64,000 bases of DNA from Sulfitobacter marinus (GTDB taxonomy: Bacteria > Pseudomonadota > Alphaproteobacteria > Rhodobacterales > Rhodobacteraceae), in the NCBI RefSeq assembly GCF_900116285.1, contig NZ_FPAJ01000001.1, positions 992,001-1,056,000 on the forward strand. Reading direction: 5' to 3'. A program made the position numbers and the translations under genes. Below the pieces are notes generated by a model. That model did no database searches. It was not told the origin of the DNA and was given only the letters and a program-made list of their open reading frames with translations. Shown in pieces: positions 43,248 to 51,802 of this stretch; position 1 is the first letter of the stretch, and every line of letters begins with the position of its first letter.

Positions 43248-44618
43248 TTAGCCCTTGATCTGGTTGTCGACGATCATCTGGTCGCCTTTCAGGCCGATCG
43301 GTAGGCTATCAAGGTAGGCGTTGGGTGCGCGCCCGTCGTAAGCGATGCCGTCAATGATATCCTCGGCAGGTGTTGGCGCTTTGAAGCCGTCGCTGTCCCA
43401 TGGGAAATCCGCCGCGTCGGCCGTGCCGTCATCCACCAGCATTTTCGCGGCAGCAAGGTAAAGATCGGGGCGGTAGACTTCCTTGGCCGTCTCCACGAAC
43501 CATTCATCCGACTTCGGCTCGGCGATCTGACCCCAACGGCGCATCTGCGTCAGGTACCAGATGGCGTCGGAGTAATAAGGATAGGTCGCGTTGTGGCGGA
43601 AAAAAACATTGAAGTCAGGGATGTCGCGCTTGTCACCCTTTTCGAACTCAAAAGTGCCGGTCATCGAATTGGCGATAACTTCGTAATCCGCGCCCACATA
43701 TTCGGACCGCGACAGCATCTCGACCGCCTCTGGTCGGTTCGCGTTGTCGTTTTCGTCCAGCCAGATCGCCGCGCGGATCAGCGCCTTGGTCATGGCCAGC
43801 GTGGTGTTGGGGTTCTCTTTGGCGAACTCAGCGCTGATGCCAAAGACTTTCTCGGGGTTGTTCTTCCACAGCTGATAGTCGGTGATGACGGGCACGCCGA
43901 TGCCTTTGAACACCGCCTGTTGGTTCCACGGCTCGCCTACGCAGTAGCCAAAGATCGTACCGGCCTCCATCGTGGCAGGCATCTGCGGCGGCGGCGTCAC
44001 GGACAAGAACACATCGGCACCGATCTGGCCCGAGATATCCTGATCAGAGTAATAGCCGGGCTGCAAACCGCCCGCAGCCAACCAGTAGCGCAGTTCGTAA
44101 TTGTGGGTGGAAACCGGGAAAACCATGCCCATGTTGAACGGAACGCCTTGGTCTTTGTAGTCCTCAACCACGGGCTTGAGCGCCGAGGCGGAAATCGGGT
44201 GCTGCGGACGGCCATCGTCCATCTTGGGCACGTTCGGCTTCATCTTCTCCCAAATCTCGTTCGAGACGGTGATGGCGTTGCCGTTCAGGTCCATGGAAAA
44301 GGGCGTGATGATATGTGCCTTGGTACCATACCCGATGGTGGCGGCCAGCGGCTGGCCCGCCAGCATATGTGCACCGTCAAGCTGCCCGTCGATCACACCA
44401 TCCAGCAAGACCTTCCAGTTCGCCTGCGCCTCAAGGGTGACAAACAGGCCCTCATCCTCGAAATACCCGTTCTCATAGGCCACAGCCAAGGGGGCCATAT
44501 CGGTCAGCTTGATAAAGCCGACGGTCAGTTCGTCTTTTTCCAGATCAAGCATTTCGGCGGTGGCCGCGCTGGCCATCAGGCCTGACGCCGCGAGTACAAA
44601 GGGCAGTTTTCTGATCAT
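43248..44618 (-). CDS. nrtA: Nitrate-binding protein NrtA
   Basis: The 456-residue periplasmic nitrate-binding protein has a signal peptide ([23 protein letters not shown]) and the NrtA/CmpA sequence: [58 protein letters not shown] and [20 protein letters not shown]. It is the first gene after the leader RNA and thus the first gene controlled by NasT antitermination. The same fold without signal peptide occurs in NasS, which lies upstream. Confidence 0.95.
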   Translation of the reverse strand: MIRKLPFVLAASGLMASAATAEMLDLEKDELTVGFIKLTDMAPLAVAYENGYFEDEGLFVTLEAQANWKVLLDGVIDGQLDGAHMLAGQPLAATIGYGTKAHIITPFSMDLNGNAITVSNEIWEKMKPNVPKMDDGRPQHPISASALKPVVEDYKDQGVPFNMGMVFPVSTHNYELRYWLAAGGLQPGYYSDQDISGQIGADVFLSVTPPPQMPATMEAGTIFGYCVGEPWNQQAVFKGIGVPVITDYQLWKNNPEKVFGISAEFAKENPNTTLAMTKALIRAAIWLDENDNANRPEAVEMLSRSEYVGADYEVIANSMTGTFEFEKGDKRDIPDFNVFFRHNATYPYYSDAIWYLTQMRRWGQIAEPKSDEWFVETAKEVYRPDLYLAAAKMLVDDGTADAADFPWDSDGFKAPTPAEDIIDGIAYDGRAPNAYLDSLPIGLKGDQMIVDNQIKG

Positions 44619-44653
44619 CTGTGATATCCTGTGTCTGGTTGGGGAAGCGCCCC

Positions 44654-44712
44654 GAAAACAAAAAGCCGCACGTAAGCATCACGAAAAATTCGTGGTTCTT
44701 ACGAGCGGCTTT
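44654..44712 (-). terminator. Leader terminator of the nas operon
   Basis: On the transcript AAAGCCGC-CGTAAG-CACGAA pairs with TTCGTG-CTTACG-GCGGCTTT around a short loop, with single-base bulges, and TTTTTGTTTT follows. This long imperfect hairpin with a U-rich end 36 bases before nrtA is an intrinsic terminator. It would stop transcription unless an antiterminator acts, here most likely NasT. Confidence 0.88.
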
Positions 44713-44727
44713 GCTCTTGGAAGGTTT

Positions 44728-44768
44728 CCACCGTCATTGGCGGAAAGGGATCAGGCAGCAGTGCCCGA
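44728..44768 (-). ncRNA. NasT (ANTAR)-responsive leader RNA, tandem hexaloop hairpins
   Basis: Two stem-loops lie just ahead of the leader terminator. On the transcript the first is CGGGC-ACTGCT-GCCTG (44752-44767) and the second CCGCC-AATGAC-GGTGG (44728-44743), with an eight-base linker. Both have six-base loops with A at position 1 and G at position 4, which is the recognition rule for ANTAR-domain antiterminators. The next element is a strong terminator and the next gene nrtA. NasT is encoded upstream. Binding would prevent the terminator from forming when nitrate frees NasT from NasS. Confidence 0.85.
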
Positions 44769-44863
44769 CCGTTGAATTCTAGAGTTCATCAATCCAAACA
44801 CGGGTTCAACAAATATTCTGCACCGCCGCATAAATATATGTGCCCGTGCAGCGAAATGCATAA

Positions 44864-46012
44864 TTATTGGTCACTTGATGCTGAAAAATCAAACATCCGG
44901 CCGTTAAAAAACGCATCCGGGGCCAGAATCATCTGACCACGAGAGGACGCAACGGCGGTCTTTTCGGCAATGGCCCCTTCGACTTTTTCCGATGCGCCGG
45001 GCAAGTCTGCGCCAATCGGGCCAAGGTTTGCGCGATAAAGATCGCTGCGAAAACACTGCTTGGCTCGCTCAATACCCGCCGCATCCGCGCCCAGCCGTGC
45101 CGCGATCCACGCCGCCTGACTGCGCCACGGGAAAGACGCGGCGTGGTTATGGAACATCAAAAACTGGTCGATCCTCTGCGGCGTGCCACCTTGGGTCAGC
45201 GTCAACAGCCCCGTAAGCGCAGGCTCGATCACCTCTTGCGACAGGTTCAGATGCTCGCTGCGCCCCAAAATCTCGACCGCCAGCGGTTTGTTCTTTTCAA
45301 TGTCGAGCCAACGGGCGGATTGGTACACAGCCCGCATCAGATGCCGCGTGGGGTCGGGATTGTCGGCAATCCAGTCATGGCGCGCGGCCAGCACTTTTTC
45401 GGGCGCGAAGCCCCAAACATGCCGCCCCGCCATCAAAATGCTGCCAACACCGCGCCCGACAATGGCACTGCCCCAGGGTTCTCCGACCCAAAAGGCACCG
45501 ACATGCCCGTCGGCAACCGCATCGGCCATGCGCGGCGGCGGCACGGTGACCACTTCAACAGCAAGATCGGGGGCGGATTGGGTCCAATAGGACAACAGCA
45601 GCCGGTGCATTGAGAACGGGAACGGCACCCCCACGCGCAAGGGGCCGCGCCCCCGCCCGGCCAGCGCGCGCAGCAACGCATGCGGATCGCCAAACGGCAC
45701 AGGCCCCAGATCGCCCGCCAGCTTTTGCGACACACCAAACACCGTCCCGTTAACCGACAACCCCATCAGACTGTCGATTTTCGCAGGCAACCCGCCCAAC
45801 CCCAGCGACATCGCGACCGGCATCGGTGACAGCATCTGCGCCGCATCCAGATGCCCCAAGGCCAGCATATCGCGCAACGCGGACCATGACGGTTGCCGAA
45901 CGAGATTAAGGTCAAGCCCCTCCTCCGCGGCAAACCCCAATTCGCGCGCGATGATCAGCGGCGCGCTATCGATCAGAGGCACATAACCGCAATTCAGAAC
46001 GGTGCGGCTCAC
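44864..46012 (-). CDS. nasS: Nitrate sensor NasS
   Basis: The 382-residue protein has the NrtA-like fold but no signal peptide, so it is cytoplasmic (start MSRTVLNCGYVPLIDSAPLI; ALGHLDAAQMLSPMPVAMSL; HVGAFWVGEPWGSAIVGRGV). In Azotobacter, Paracoccus and Bradyrhizobium NasS binds nitrate or nitrite and releases the antiterminator NasT. The GTG start overlaps the nasT stop by four bases. It ends at 44864, before the nas leader on the same strand. Confidence 0.93.
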   Translation of the reverse strand: MSRTVLNCGYVPLIDSAPLIIARELGFAAEEGLDLNLVRQPSWSALRDMLALGHLDAAQMLSPMPVAMSLGLGGLPAKIDSLMGLSVNGTVFGVSQKLAGDLGPVPFGDPHALLRALAGRGRGPLRVGVPFPFSMHRLLLSYWTQSAPDLAVEVVTVPPPRMADAVADGHVGAFWVGEPWGSAIVGRGVGSILMAGRHVWGFAPEKVLAARHDWIADNPDPTRHLMRAVYQSARWLDIEKNKPLAVEILGRSEHLNLSQEVIEPALTGLLTLTQGGTPQRIDQFLMFHNHAASFPWRSQAAWIAARLGADAAGIERAKQCFRSDLYRANLGPIGADLPGASEKVEGAIAEKTAVASSRGQMILAPDAFFNGRMFDFSASSDQ

Positions 46013-46593
46013 GTCAAAAGATCCGATGCTGTGACCAGCGCTTGGGCCACATCAATCACCTTGCGCCCCTGATCCATCGCCGCCTTGCGCAACAGCTTAT
46101 AGGCCGCGTCCTCGGACATATCACGGCGGCGCATCAGGATACCCTTGGCGCGGTCGATGGTTTTGCGATCCTCAAGCGCCTGCTTGGCCGCCTCCAGCTC
46201 TGATTGCATCTGCCGCATCATCTGGAACCGCGCGATCGCCGTCTCGATCACCGATTTGATACGGTTCATTTGCAGCCCGTCGACGACATAGGCGCTGACA
46301 CCTGCGGCCAGCGCCGCTTGGGTCAAATCCTGGTCGGTCTGATCCACAAACATCGCCACCGCGCGCGATTTGGTATCCGACACCACGCCGATATGTTCCA
46401 AAGTGTCACGATCCGGGTTCGCCATGTCGATCAACACGATGTCGGGGGCATGTTTCAGGATCGACTGTTCAAGACCCGACACTTGGGCAATCGCATGCAC
46501 ATCGCTCCACCCTGCCTCAAGCAGCGCGTCGATGATGTTTTTCGCTTTGGCGGTATCAGCCTCGACGACAAGAATACGAAGATCTTTTCTCAC
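46009..46593 (-). CDS. nasT: ANTAR-domain antiterminator NasT
   Basis: The 194-residue regulator has an N-terminal receiver-like domain without the full acidic pair (ILVVEADTAKAKN; LIDMANPDRD) and a C-terminal ANTAR domain (residues about 130-190: ALEDRKTIDRAKGILMRRRD, SEDAAYKLLRKAAMDQGRK). ANTAR proteins bind paired hexaloop hairpins in RNA and prevent terminator formation. Such a structure lies before nrtA. NasS keeps NasT inactive in the absence of nitrate in known systems. The start is GTG at 46593; the ribosome site is weak. Confidence 0.93.
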   Translation of the reverse strand: MRKDLRILVVEADTAKAKNIIDALLEAGWSDVHAIAQVSGLEQSILKHAPDIVLIDMANPDRDTLEHIGVVSDTKSRAVAMFVDQTDQDLTQAALAAGVSAYVVDGLQMNRIKSVIETAIARFQMMRQMQSELEAAKQALEDRKTIDRAKGILMRRRDMSEDAAYKLLRKAAMDQGRKVIDVAQALVTASDLLT

Positions 46594-46899
46594 GTATCTG
46601 GGGTAGCGCAGGCGTACCGGATAGGAAATCTAATCGGGTGGAGAATGGGGCCAAGTTTGTTGCGCTGCCTGTTTTTTAAGCGGCTTGTGCGCGTAGAGGC
46701 ATCGAAACACGCGGATGGAGCGGTGCGGGTGGCTTGGTCGGCAGATATAATTGGGAGATACCTAGGTGTTGATGTCGGGTTTGAGCCCATAGTGACGGTT
46801 GCTCCGTCATGCATGAATGGCGGCTTCTTGAGGAATAACCTTGCCAAGAAAAAGGTGCTCAGCGACGATGTTAAAAGACAGAAAATTGGAGGGACGGAA
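46594..46899. other. Gap between nasT and lysE
   Basis: These 306 bases separate divergent genes. They hold both promoters. A long plus-strand frame spans the region but uses codons unlike its neighbours and is unlikely to be protein. A tRNA-like fragment near 46770 is discussed under rejected items. Confidence 0.55.
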
Positions 46900-47538
46900 A
46901 TGTTATCAATTTATGCACTTACATGGCTTGGTGTCTTAGCAGCACAGATATCGCCTGGGCCAAACCTTGCAGCAGTCGCATCGGTCGGATTGGCACAGGG
47001 ACGGAAACCCGCACTCTGCGTAGTGGCTGGAATTTCTTCGGGGATGCTAGTTTGGTCAGCAGCGACGGCTTTAGGACTTGGCGCTTTGATAGAGGCGTTT
47101 CCGCTGTCACTTCTTTTCCTAAAGTTCGTGGGTGGTGGATACCTGCTCTTTCTCGGAATCAAGGCAGCCCGCGCAACACTCAAGGGCGGTGGTAGCGCAA
47201 CATTTGCACCTGATCCGCGCTCACTCACCAATGGACTTGCGTGGCGTCGAGGCGTTTTGGTTCTGCTGACCAACCCCAAGGCTGCTCTGATGTGGGCAGC
47301 GGTCGCGTCCTTCCTGTTTGGGCAAGGATTGAGCGCTTGGCATGTGCTTGCATTCGGACCAATGGGCGCATTGTCGGGTTTGGTCATATACGGGACGTAT
47401 GCGTGGCTCTTTTCGACTGGCGTCGCGATGCGCGGTTACTCTCGTTTCTCACGGTGGTTCGAGGGTGTTTTCGCCGCAGCTTTTGGAGCAATGGGAGCAA
47501 GCTTGGTTTGGGCTGGTGTCCGAGAGGCCAAAAACTAA
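46900..47538 (+). CDS. LysE/RhtB-family amino acid exporter
   Basis: The 212-residue transporter exports amino acids or related compounds. It has about six membrane helices and the typical start MLSIYALTWLGVLAAQISPG, followed by NPKAALMWAAVASFLFGQ near residue 125. GGAGGGA precedes the ATG at 46900. A much longer frame opens at 46204 inside nasT, without support. Codon choice is somewhat less GC-rich at third positions than in the surrounding genes, which may indicate later acquisition. Substrate unknown. Confidence 0.9.
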   Translation: MLSIYALTWLGVLAAQISPGPNLAAVASVGLAQGRKPALCVVAGISSGMLVWSAATALGLGALIEAFPLSLLFLKFVGGGYLLFLGIKAARATLKGGGSATFAPDPRSLTNGLAWRRGVLVLLTNPKAALMWAAVASFLFGQGLSAWHVLAFGPMGALSGLVIYGTYAWLFSTGVAMRGYSRFSRWFEGVFAAAFGAMGASLVWAGVREAKN

Positions 47539-47653
47539 GCGGCCATTGGCACAAGCGCCGCGAATGCACCCTTTGTCCCGCAAAGCTTGCCTCCAAAGCC
47601 TCCGTCCTTCCCTACTCAAGCCACTCACCACACCCGTCCAGCCGCAGTCCCCC

Positions 47654-48805
47654 TCAGGACACGCGCTTTCCGGCGCTCCAGGTTTCGTGCAGGACGGGTG
47701 TCTGGTCTTGCAGGGCAAAGCGGATGATGTCGGCCCTCTGACCCACCTCTAATGCCCCGCGGTCCATCAGCCCGACGGAGTGTGCGGGCGTGGCTGTGAC
47801 GGCCTGCATCCCGCGTGCAAGGTTGCCCCAGATATCGCCAAGCTGGACCGCAGCCATCAGCAACCCCGCAGGTACGTAATCAGACGACAGGATATCCAGC
47901 AGGTCCATCTGCGCCAGATCGGCCGCGGCGACATTGCCGGAATGCGACCCGCCGCGGATCAGGTTGGGGGCCCCCATGATCGTGGTAATGCCCTTGGCGC
48001 GGCATGCGTCGGCAGCAGCGACAGTTGTGGGGAATTCGGCCACGCTCACGCCATAAGAATGGCTAGTGGCGACTTGATCAACGGTCGTGTCATCATGGCT
48101 GGCCAAGGTTGCGCCAAGCCGTTTTGCAGCGGCCACCGTCGCGGCCTCATGTTTGGCCCCAAGCCGCGCCTGAAGCCCGTAGAGAAAATCGACATACCCG
48201 TCCCATTGCGCGTCCGAATAGGACCGCTTGCCCCGAATGTAGGTCTCGAATTTTGAGATATCGACAAATTGGCGCTGGCCCGGTGTGTGATCCATCATCG
48301 ACACGATGCCGATGCGGTCCTCCTCCGAAAACTCATCAAGTTCGTCGATCAGGGTTTCGGAACACACCTCTGCCCGCAGATGAATGTGGTGGCTGATCCG
48401 CAGCAATCCCGCCGCGCGGACCCCCATGATTTCGTCGGTCATCTGGCGCGCGTATTTGGGGTAGCCTGCCCCCGTGTCCGACACGATGGACCCGATCCGG
48501 ATCGCATCGAAAACCGTTGTGATCCCGGCTCCTGCCAGCTCTCGGTCATGGGCCAGAATGGCCGCGCGAAACGGCCAGCTTACCTTGGGACGCGGTTCCA
48601 GATGCCGCTCCACGTTGTCGGTGTGCAGCTCTACCAAGCCGGGGGCGAGGTAGTCGCCGTCAAGATCAATCGCGCCTTTTGGCACGTTGGCACCTTGGGC
48701 GATATCCGTGATGACGCCATCCGCAATGGTCAAAGATCCGGTAATGACCTCGTCCTTCAAGATCAGGCGGGCATTGGCGAAAGTTGTCTGCTGGGTCATG
48801 GGCAT
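47654..48805 (-). CDS. phnM: Ribose-methylphosphonate-triphosphate diphosphatase PhnM
   Basis: PhnM releases pyrophosphate from ribose-1-methylphosphonate-5-triphosphate in the C-P lyase pathway. The 383-residue protein is an amidohydrolase with metal ligands in PGLVELHTDN, SHHIHLRAE, VSMMDHTPGQRQF and LASHDDTT. ATGs exist at 48805 and 48799, and neither has a visible ribosome site. The second overlaps the stop of a 34-codon frame by four bases, which may provide coupling. It is the last gene of the phnGHIJKLNM operon. Confidence 0.94.
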   Translation of the reverse strand: MPMTQQTTFANARLILKDEVITGSLTIADGVITDIAQGANVPKGAIDLDGDYLAPGLVELHTDNVERHLEPRPKVSWPFRAAILAHDRELAGAGITTVFDAIRIGSIVSDTGAGYPKYARQMTDEIMGVRAAGLLRISHHIHLRAEVCSETLIDELDEFSEEDRIGIVSMMDHTPGQRQFVDISKFETYIRGKRSYSDAQWDGYVDFLYGLQARLGAKHEAATVAAAKRLGATLASHDDTTVDQVATSHSYGVSVAEFPTTVAAADACRAKGITTIMGAPNLIRGGSHSGNVAAADLAQMDLLDILSSDYVPAGLLMAAVQLGDIWGNLARGMQAVTATPAHSVGLMDRGALEVGQRADIIRFALQDQTPVLHETWSAGKRVS

Positions 48806-48900
48806 GTCACGCTGGTTTGGCAGATGTTCGGCATCTGCGGGGAACTTGAGGGATTGAAGAGGCTGCCATTTGCTATCCGGTGATATGTGATGGTTTTCAT
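48796..48900 (-). CDS. Candidate 34-codon coupling ORF between phnN and phnM
   Basis: An ATG two bases after the phnN stop opens a frame of 34 codons (MKTITYHRIANGSLFNPSS...) whose TGA overlaps the second phnM ATG in an ATGA. AAGGTG lies ten bases upstream. The peptide has no recognisable domain. Its fit between the two genes suggests a small coupling frame that lets ribosomes reach phnM, which lacks its own site. It might also be a remnant of the DUF1045 gene that sits at this spot in related operons. Translation is unproven. Confidence 0.35.
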   Translation of the reverse strand: MKTITYHRIANGSLFNPSSSPQMPNICQTSVTCP

Positions 48901-48902
48901 GA

Positions 48903-49481
48903 TCATTTCACCTTGTGCGGTACCCTGCCCGCCTGCGCGGTTACATCCGGATAAAGATGGTCAAGCGCGGCCTGAACCGTTTGATCAAGCGATCCGCTGT
49001 TGTCGAGATGAAGCGCTGTCATGCCACCGGGCAAGCGCGCATCCGCCCGATCGAGCCGACCCGCGATCTGTTCCGCCGTTTCGCGGCCCCGGGCTGCCAG
49101 CCTCGCGGCCAATACATCGCGGTCAGCCGTCAGATTGATCACCTCAAAATTAGCAAAACGGTCTTTGGCATATATCAGCACGGCACGGGACAGATTTGCC
49201 AGCACATCGCGCCCCTCTCGCAGATACGCATCAACCGCCGCGGGGATGGCGTAGTGCAGTCCATGCGCCTCCCAGCTGAGCGCAAAGGCATCGGCGGCGT
49301 GCAGCGCGTGGAAATCTTCGACCGTTACGCCATCAAAATCCTCGCCACCCGCGTCGCTTGGCCGGGTGATCATGCGACGGGCCAGCACGATGTGCGCGTC
49401 ACGGGCTGCCATGGCCTGCATCACGCTGTCCTTGCCAACACCTGACGGGCCGACAATCGCGATAAAGCGCCCCCCGCTCAT
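48903..49481 (-). CDS. phnN: Ribose 1,5-bisphosphokinase PhnN
   Basis: PhnN phosphorylates ribose-1,5-bisphosphate to give PRPP, which returns the ribose from C-P lyase to metabolism. The 192-residue P-loop kinase has Walker A GPSGVGKDS and the guanylate-kinase-like segments MITRPSDAGGEDFDGVT and FALSWEAHGLHYAIPAAVD. It overlaps phnL by four bases. Normal length for the family. Confidence 0.94.
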   Translation of the reverse strand: MSGGRFIAIVGPSGVGKDSVMQAMAARDAHIVLARRMITRPSDAGGEDFDGVTVEDFHALHAADAFALSWEAHGLHYAIPAAVDAYLREGRDVLANLSRAVLIYAKDRFANFEVINLTADRDVLAARLAARGRETAEQIAGRLDRADARLPGGMTALHLDNSGSLDQTVQAALDHLYPDVTAQAGRVPHKVK

Positions 49482-50161
49482 GCGGCCAGCCCCGGGGTGA
49501 ACTGGGTCACGTCAAACTGGTGGTCGCAGATTTCGTCACGCGCCGCATGATCGTGAAATATCCCGATGATCGCGGCCCCGCGCGCCTTTGCCTCGGTAAT
49601 CATGGCCAGCACCGTGGCACGGTTGGTCGGATCAAGGCTGGCGGTCGGTTCATCCAGCAAAAGCGCCGGATAGGAATAGGCAAAGCCGCGCGCGATATTC
49701 ACCCGCTGCTGTTCGCCGCCCGAAAAGGTTGTCGGGCTCAACTGCCACAGCCGTTGGGGAATATTCAGCCGGGTCAACAGCACCTTGGCTTGCGCAACAG
49801 CGGCCGCGCGGGGCGTGCCTGTGGCCCGTAACGGTTCGGTCACCACATCCAGCGTCGAGACACGCGGCACGACGCGCAGGAATTGACTGACGTAGCCAAG
49901 CGTGCGCCGGCGCAGCTGGATAATCTCGCGCGGGGCGGCGGTTGCCACATCAATATCGCCAATCATGATCCGGCCCGAGGCGGTAAGATAATTGCCGTAA
50001 ATCATCCGCATCAACGTGGATTTCCCCGCACCCGACGCCCCGGTCAACGCCACACATTCCCCCGGAGCCACCTTTATTGAGGCCCCCTGCATCACCGGAA
50101 TTTCAGCGCTGCCTTGATTGTGCAACACGAAAGATTTTGAAATATTTTCTATACTTATCAT
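49478..50161 (-). CDS. phnL: C-P lyase complex ATPase-like protein PhnL
   Basis: The 227-residue ABC-type ATPase has Walker A GASGAGKST, signature FSGGEQQRV and Walker B LLLDEPTASLD. It binds the C-P lyase core with PhnK rather than a membrane permease. The gene is separated from phnK by four bases and overlaps phnN by four, inside one operon. Confidence 0.94.
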   Translation of the reverse strand: MISIENISKSFVLHNQGSAEIPVMQGASIKVAPGECVALTGASGAGKSTLMRMIYGNYLTASGRIMIGDIDVATAAPREIIQLRRRTLGYVSQFLRVVPRVSTLDVVTEPLRATGTPRAAAVAQAKVLLTRLNIPQRLWQLSPTTFSGGEQQRVNIARGFAYSYPALLLDEPTASLDPTNRATVLAMITEAKARGAAIIGIFHDHAARDEICDHQFDVTQFTPGLAA

Positions 50162-50165
50162 TTAC

Positions 50166-50936
50166 TTAAACCTGCAAGACAGAGGAAACAAGAAGCTGGG
50201 TATAGGCATGCTGCGGATCGTCCAGCACTTGATCCGTCAGCCCCGTTTCAATCACATGGCCGTCCTTCATCACCATCAGCCGGTCCGCCAACAGGCGCAC
50301 AACTGCTAGGTCATGGGTGACGATAATCGCACTTAGGTTCATCTCGCGGACCAGGCCGCGCAAAAGATCCAGCAGGCGCGCTTGCACGGACACATCAAGC
50401 CCGCCAGTTGGTTCATCCATAAACACCAAGCGCGGCCGCGTCACCAGATTGCGCGCGATTTGCAGGCGTTGCTGCATACCACCGGAAAAGGCTGTGGGGC
50501 GATCATCGATGCGGTCTTCGGTGATCTCCACCCGCCCCAGCCAATCGATGGCCTCCGCGCGAATATCGCCATAGTGCCGCGCATTCACCGCCATCAACCG
50601 TTCACCCACGTTGCCACCTGCACTGACATTCATGCGCAGCCCGTCACGGGCATGTTGATGCACAAACGCCCAGTCTGTGCGCCCCAACATCCGCCGTTCG
50701 GGCTCGGACATGGTGATTGTATCGCGCAGCCCTTCGGCACGGGTGTCAAAGCGCACGGCCCCGCGATCAGGGGTCATATGCCCTGCCAGACAGTTCAGCA
50801 AAGTGGACTTGCCCGACCCGCTTTCGCCCACGATCCCCATGACCTCGCCGGGATAAAGATCAAAGGACACATCGGTACAGCCGATCCGGGCACCATAAAA
50901 TTTGGCAATGTTTTCAACCTGCAACAACGGGGTCAT
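50166..50936 (-). CDS. phnK: C-P lyase complex ATPase-like protein PhnK
   Basis: The 256-residue ABC-type protein has Walker A GESGSGKST, signature FSGGMQQRL and Walker B VFMDEPTGGLD. In the known complex PhnK docks on PhnJ and couples nucleotide turnover to the lyase core. It overlaps phnJ by four bases. Length and motifs are ordinary. Confidence 0.95.
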   Translation of the reverse strand: MTPLLQVENIAKFYGARIGCTDVSFDLYPGEVMGIVGESGSGKSTLLNCLAGHMTPDRGAVRFDTRAEGLRDTITMSEPERRMLGRTDWAFVHQHARDGLRMNVSAGGNVGERLMAVNARHYGDIRAEAIDWLGRVEITEDRIDDRPTAFSGGMQQRLQIARNLVTRPRLVFMDEPTGGLDVSVQARLLDLLRGLVREMNLSAIIVTHDLAVVRLLADRLMVMKDGHVIETGLTDQVLDDPQHAYTQLLVSSVLQV

Positions 50937-51802
50937 GCGGCGTCCTCCTCATAGGGCATCCCTTGTGCACCGACATGCCCCTGTTTACGGCGGGTAGCAC
51001 AGTAGTCGGTGTCCGAGCACATGAACATGCGTCCGCCCACGTCATCGACGATCAATTCGTCCAGATAGCTGTCGGGCGCACCGCACAGATCGCAGGCGTG
51101 ATCGGCCTTGGTCGGCTGAAATGGGTAGTCGTCGAAATCAAGGCTAACGACCTTTGTATAGGGTGGGATCGCATAAATGCGCTGCTCGCGCCCCGCGCCG
51201 AACAGTTGAATGCCTGACATTTCCAGCTTGGGATTGTCGAATTTTGGGATCGGGGACGGGTCCATCACATAGCGCCCCTCAACCTTGACCGGATAGGCAT
51301 AGGCCGTTGCAATATCGCCATGCTGGCTGATGTCTTCGTACAGCTTCACATGCATCAACCCGTATTCCTCAAGTGCATGCATCTTGCGGGTCTCGACCTC
51401 GGAGGGTTCGAGAAAGCGCAAAGGTTCGGGGATCGGCACTTGGTAAACGATGATTTGGTCGTCGCGCAGCGCCTCTTCGGGAATGCGATGACGGGTCTGA
51501 ATGACGCTGGCCTGTGATGTGGCCTCGGTCACGGCGACGCCTGCGGTCTTTTGAAAGAACCGGCGGATCGACACGGCGTTGGTTGTGTCATCCGCCCCTT
51601 GGTCGATAACCTTGAATGTATCATCGGGCGTCAGCACCGCCGCCGACACCTGCACCCCGCCCGTGCCCCAGCCATAGGGCATCGGCATTTCGCGGCTGGC
51701 AAAGGGCACCTGATAGCCGGGGATCGCAAGCCCCTTGAGGATCGCACGGCGGATCATCCGTTTGGTCTGTTCATCGAGATAGGCAAAGTTGTAATCGCTC
51801 AT
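50933..51802 (-). CDS. phnJ: Carbon-phosphorus lyase PhnJ
   Basis: PhnJ is the radical-SAM enzyme that breaks the C-P bond, turning methylphosphonate sugar into methane and a cyclic phosphate. The 289-residue protein has the cluster cysteines in CDLCGAPDSYLDE and the later MFMCSDTDYCATRR, as in known PhnJ proteins. The N-terminal SAM/cyclase part starts SDYNFAYLDEQTKRMIRRAI. The start overlaps phnI by four bases. Confidence 0.96.
   Translation of the reverse strand: MSDYNFAYLDEQTKRMIRRAILKGLAIPGYQVPFASREMPMPYGWGTGGVQVSAAVLTPDDTFKVIDQGADDTTNAVSIRRFFQKTAGVAVTEATSQASVIQTRHRIPEEALRDDQIIVYQVPIPEPLRFLEPSEVETRKMHALEEYGLMHVKLYEDISQHGDIATAYAYPVKVEGRYVMDPSPIPKFDNPKLEMSGIQLFGAGREQRIYAIPPYTKVVSLDFDDYPFQPTKADHACDLCGAPDSYLDELIVDDVGGRMFMCSDTDYCATRRKQGHVGAQGMPYEEDAA

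Noticed and set aside
44781-44863. Sigma-54 promoter or NtrC site upstream of the nas leader
   Set aside because: No GG-N10-GC spacing was found, and the TGCAC and GTGCA half-sites are too far apart for an NtrC site.
46740-46810. tRNA-like stretch with TCGGGTTTGAGCCC
   Set aside because: Resembles a T-arm, but no acceptor stem, anticodon arm or D-arm can be drawn around it.
46204-46899. Long plus-strand extension of lysE through nasT
   Set aside because: It covers nasT in antisense; the ATG at 46900 has a strong GGAGGGA site and gives the normal LysE N-terminus.
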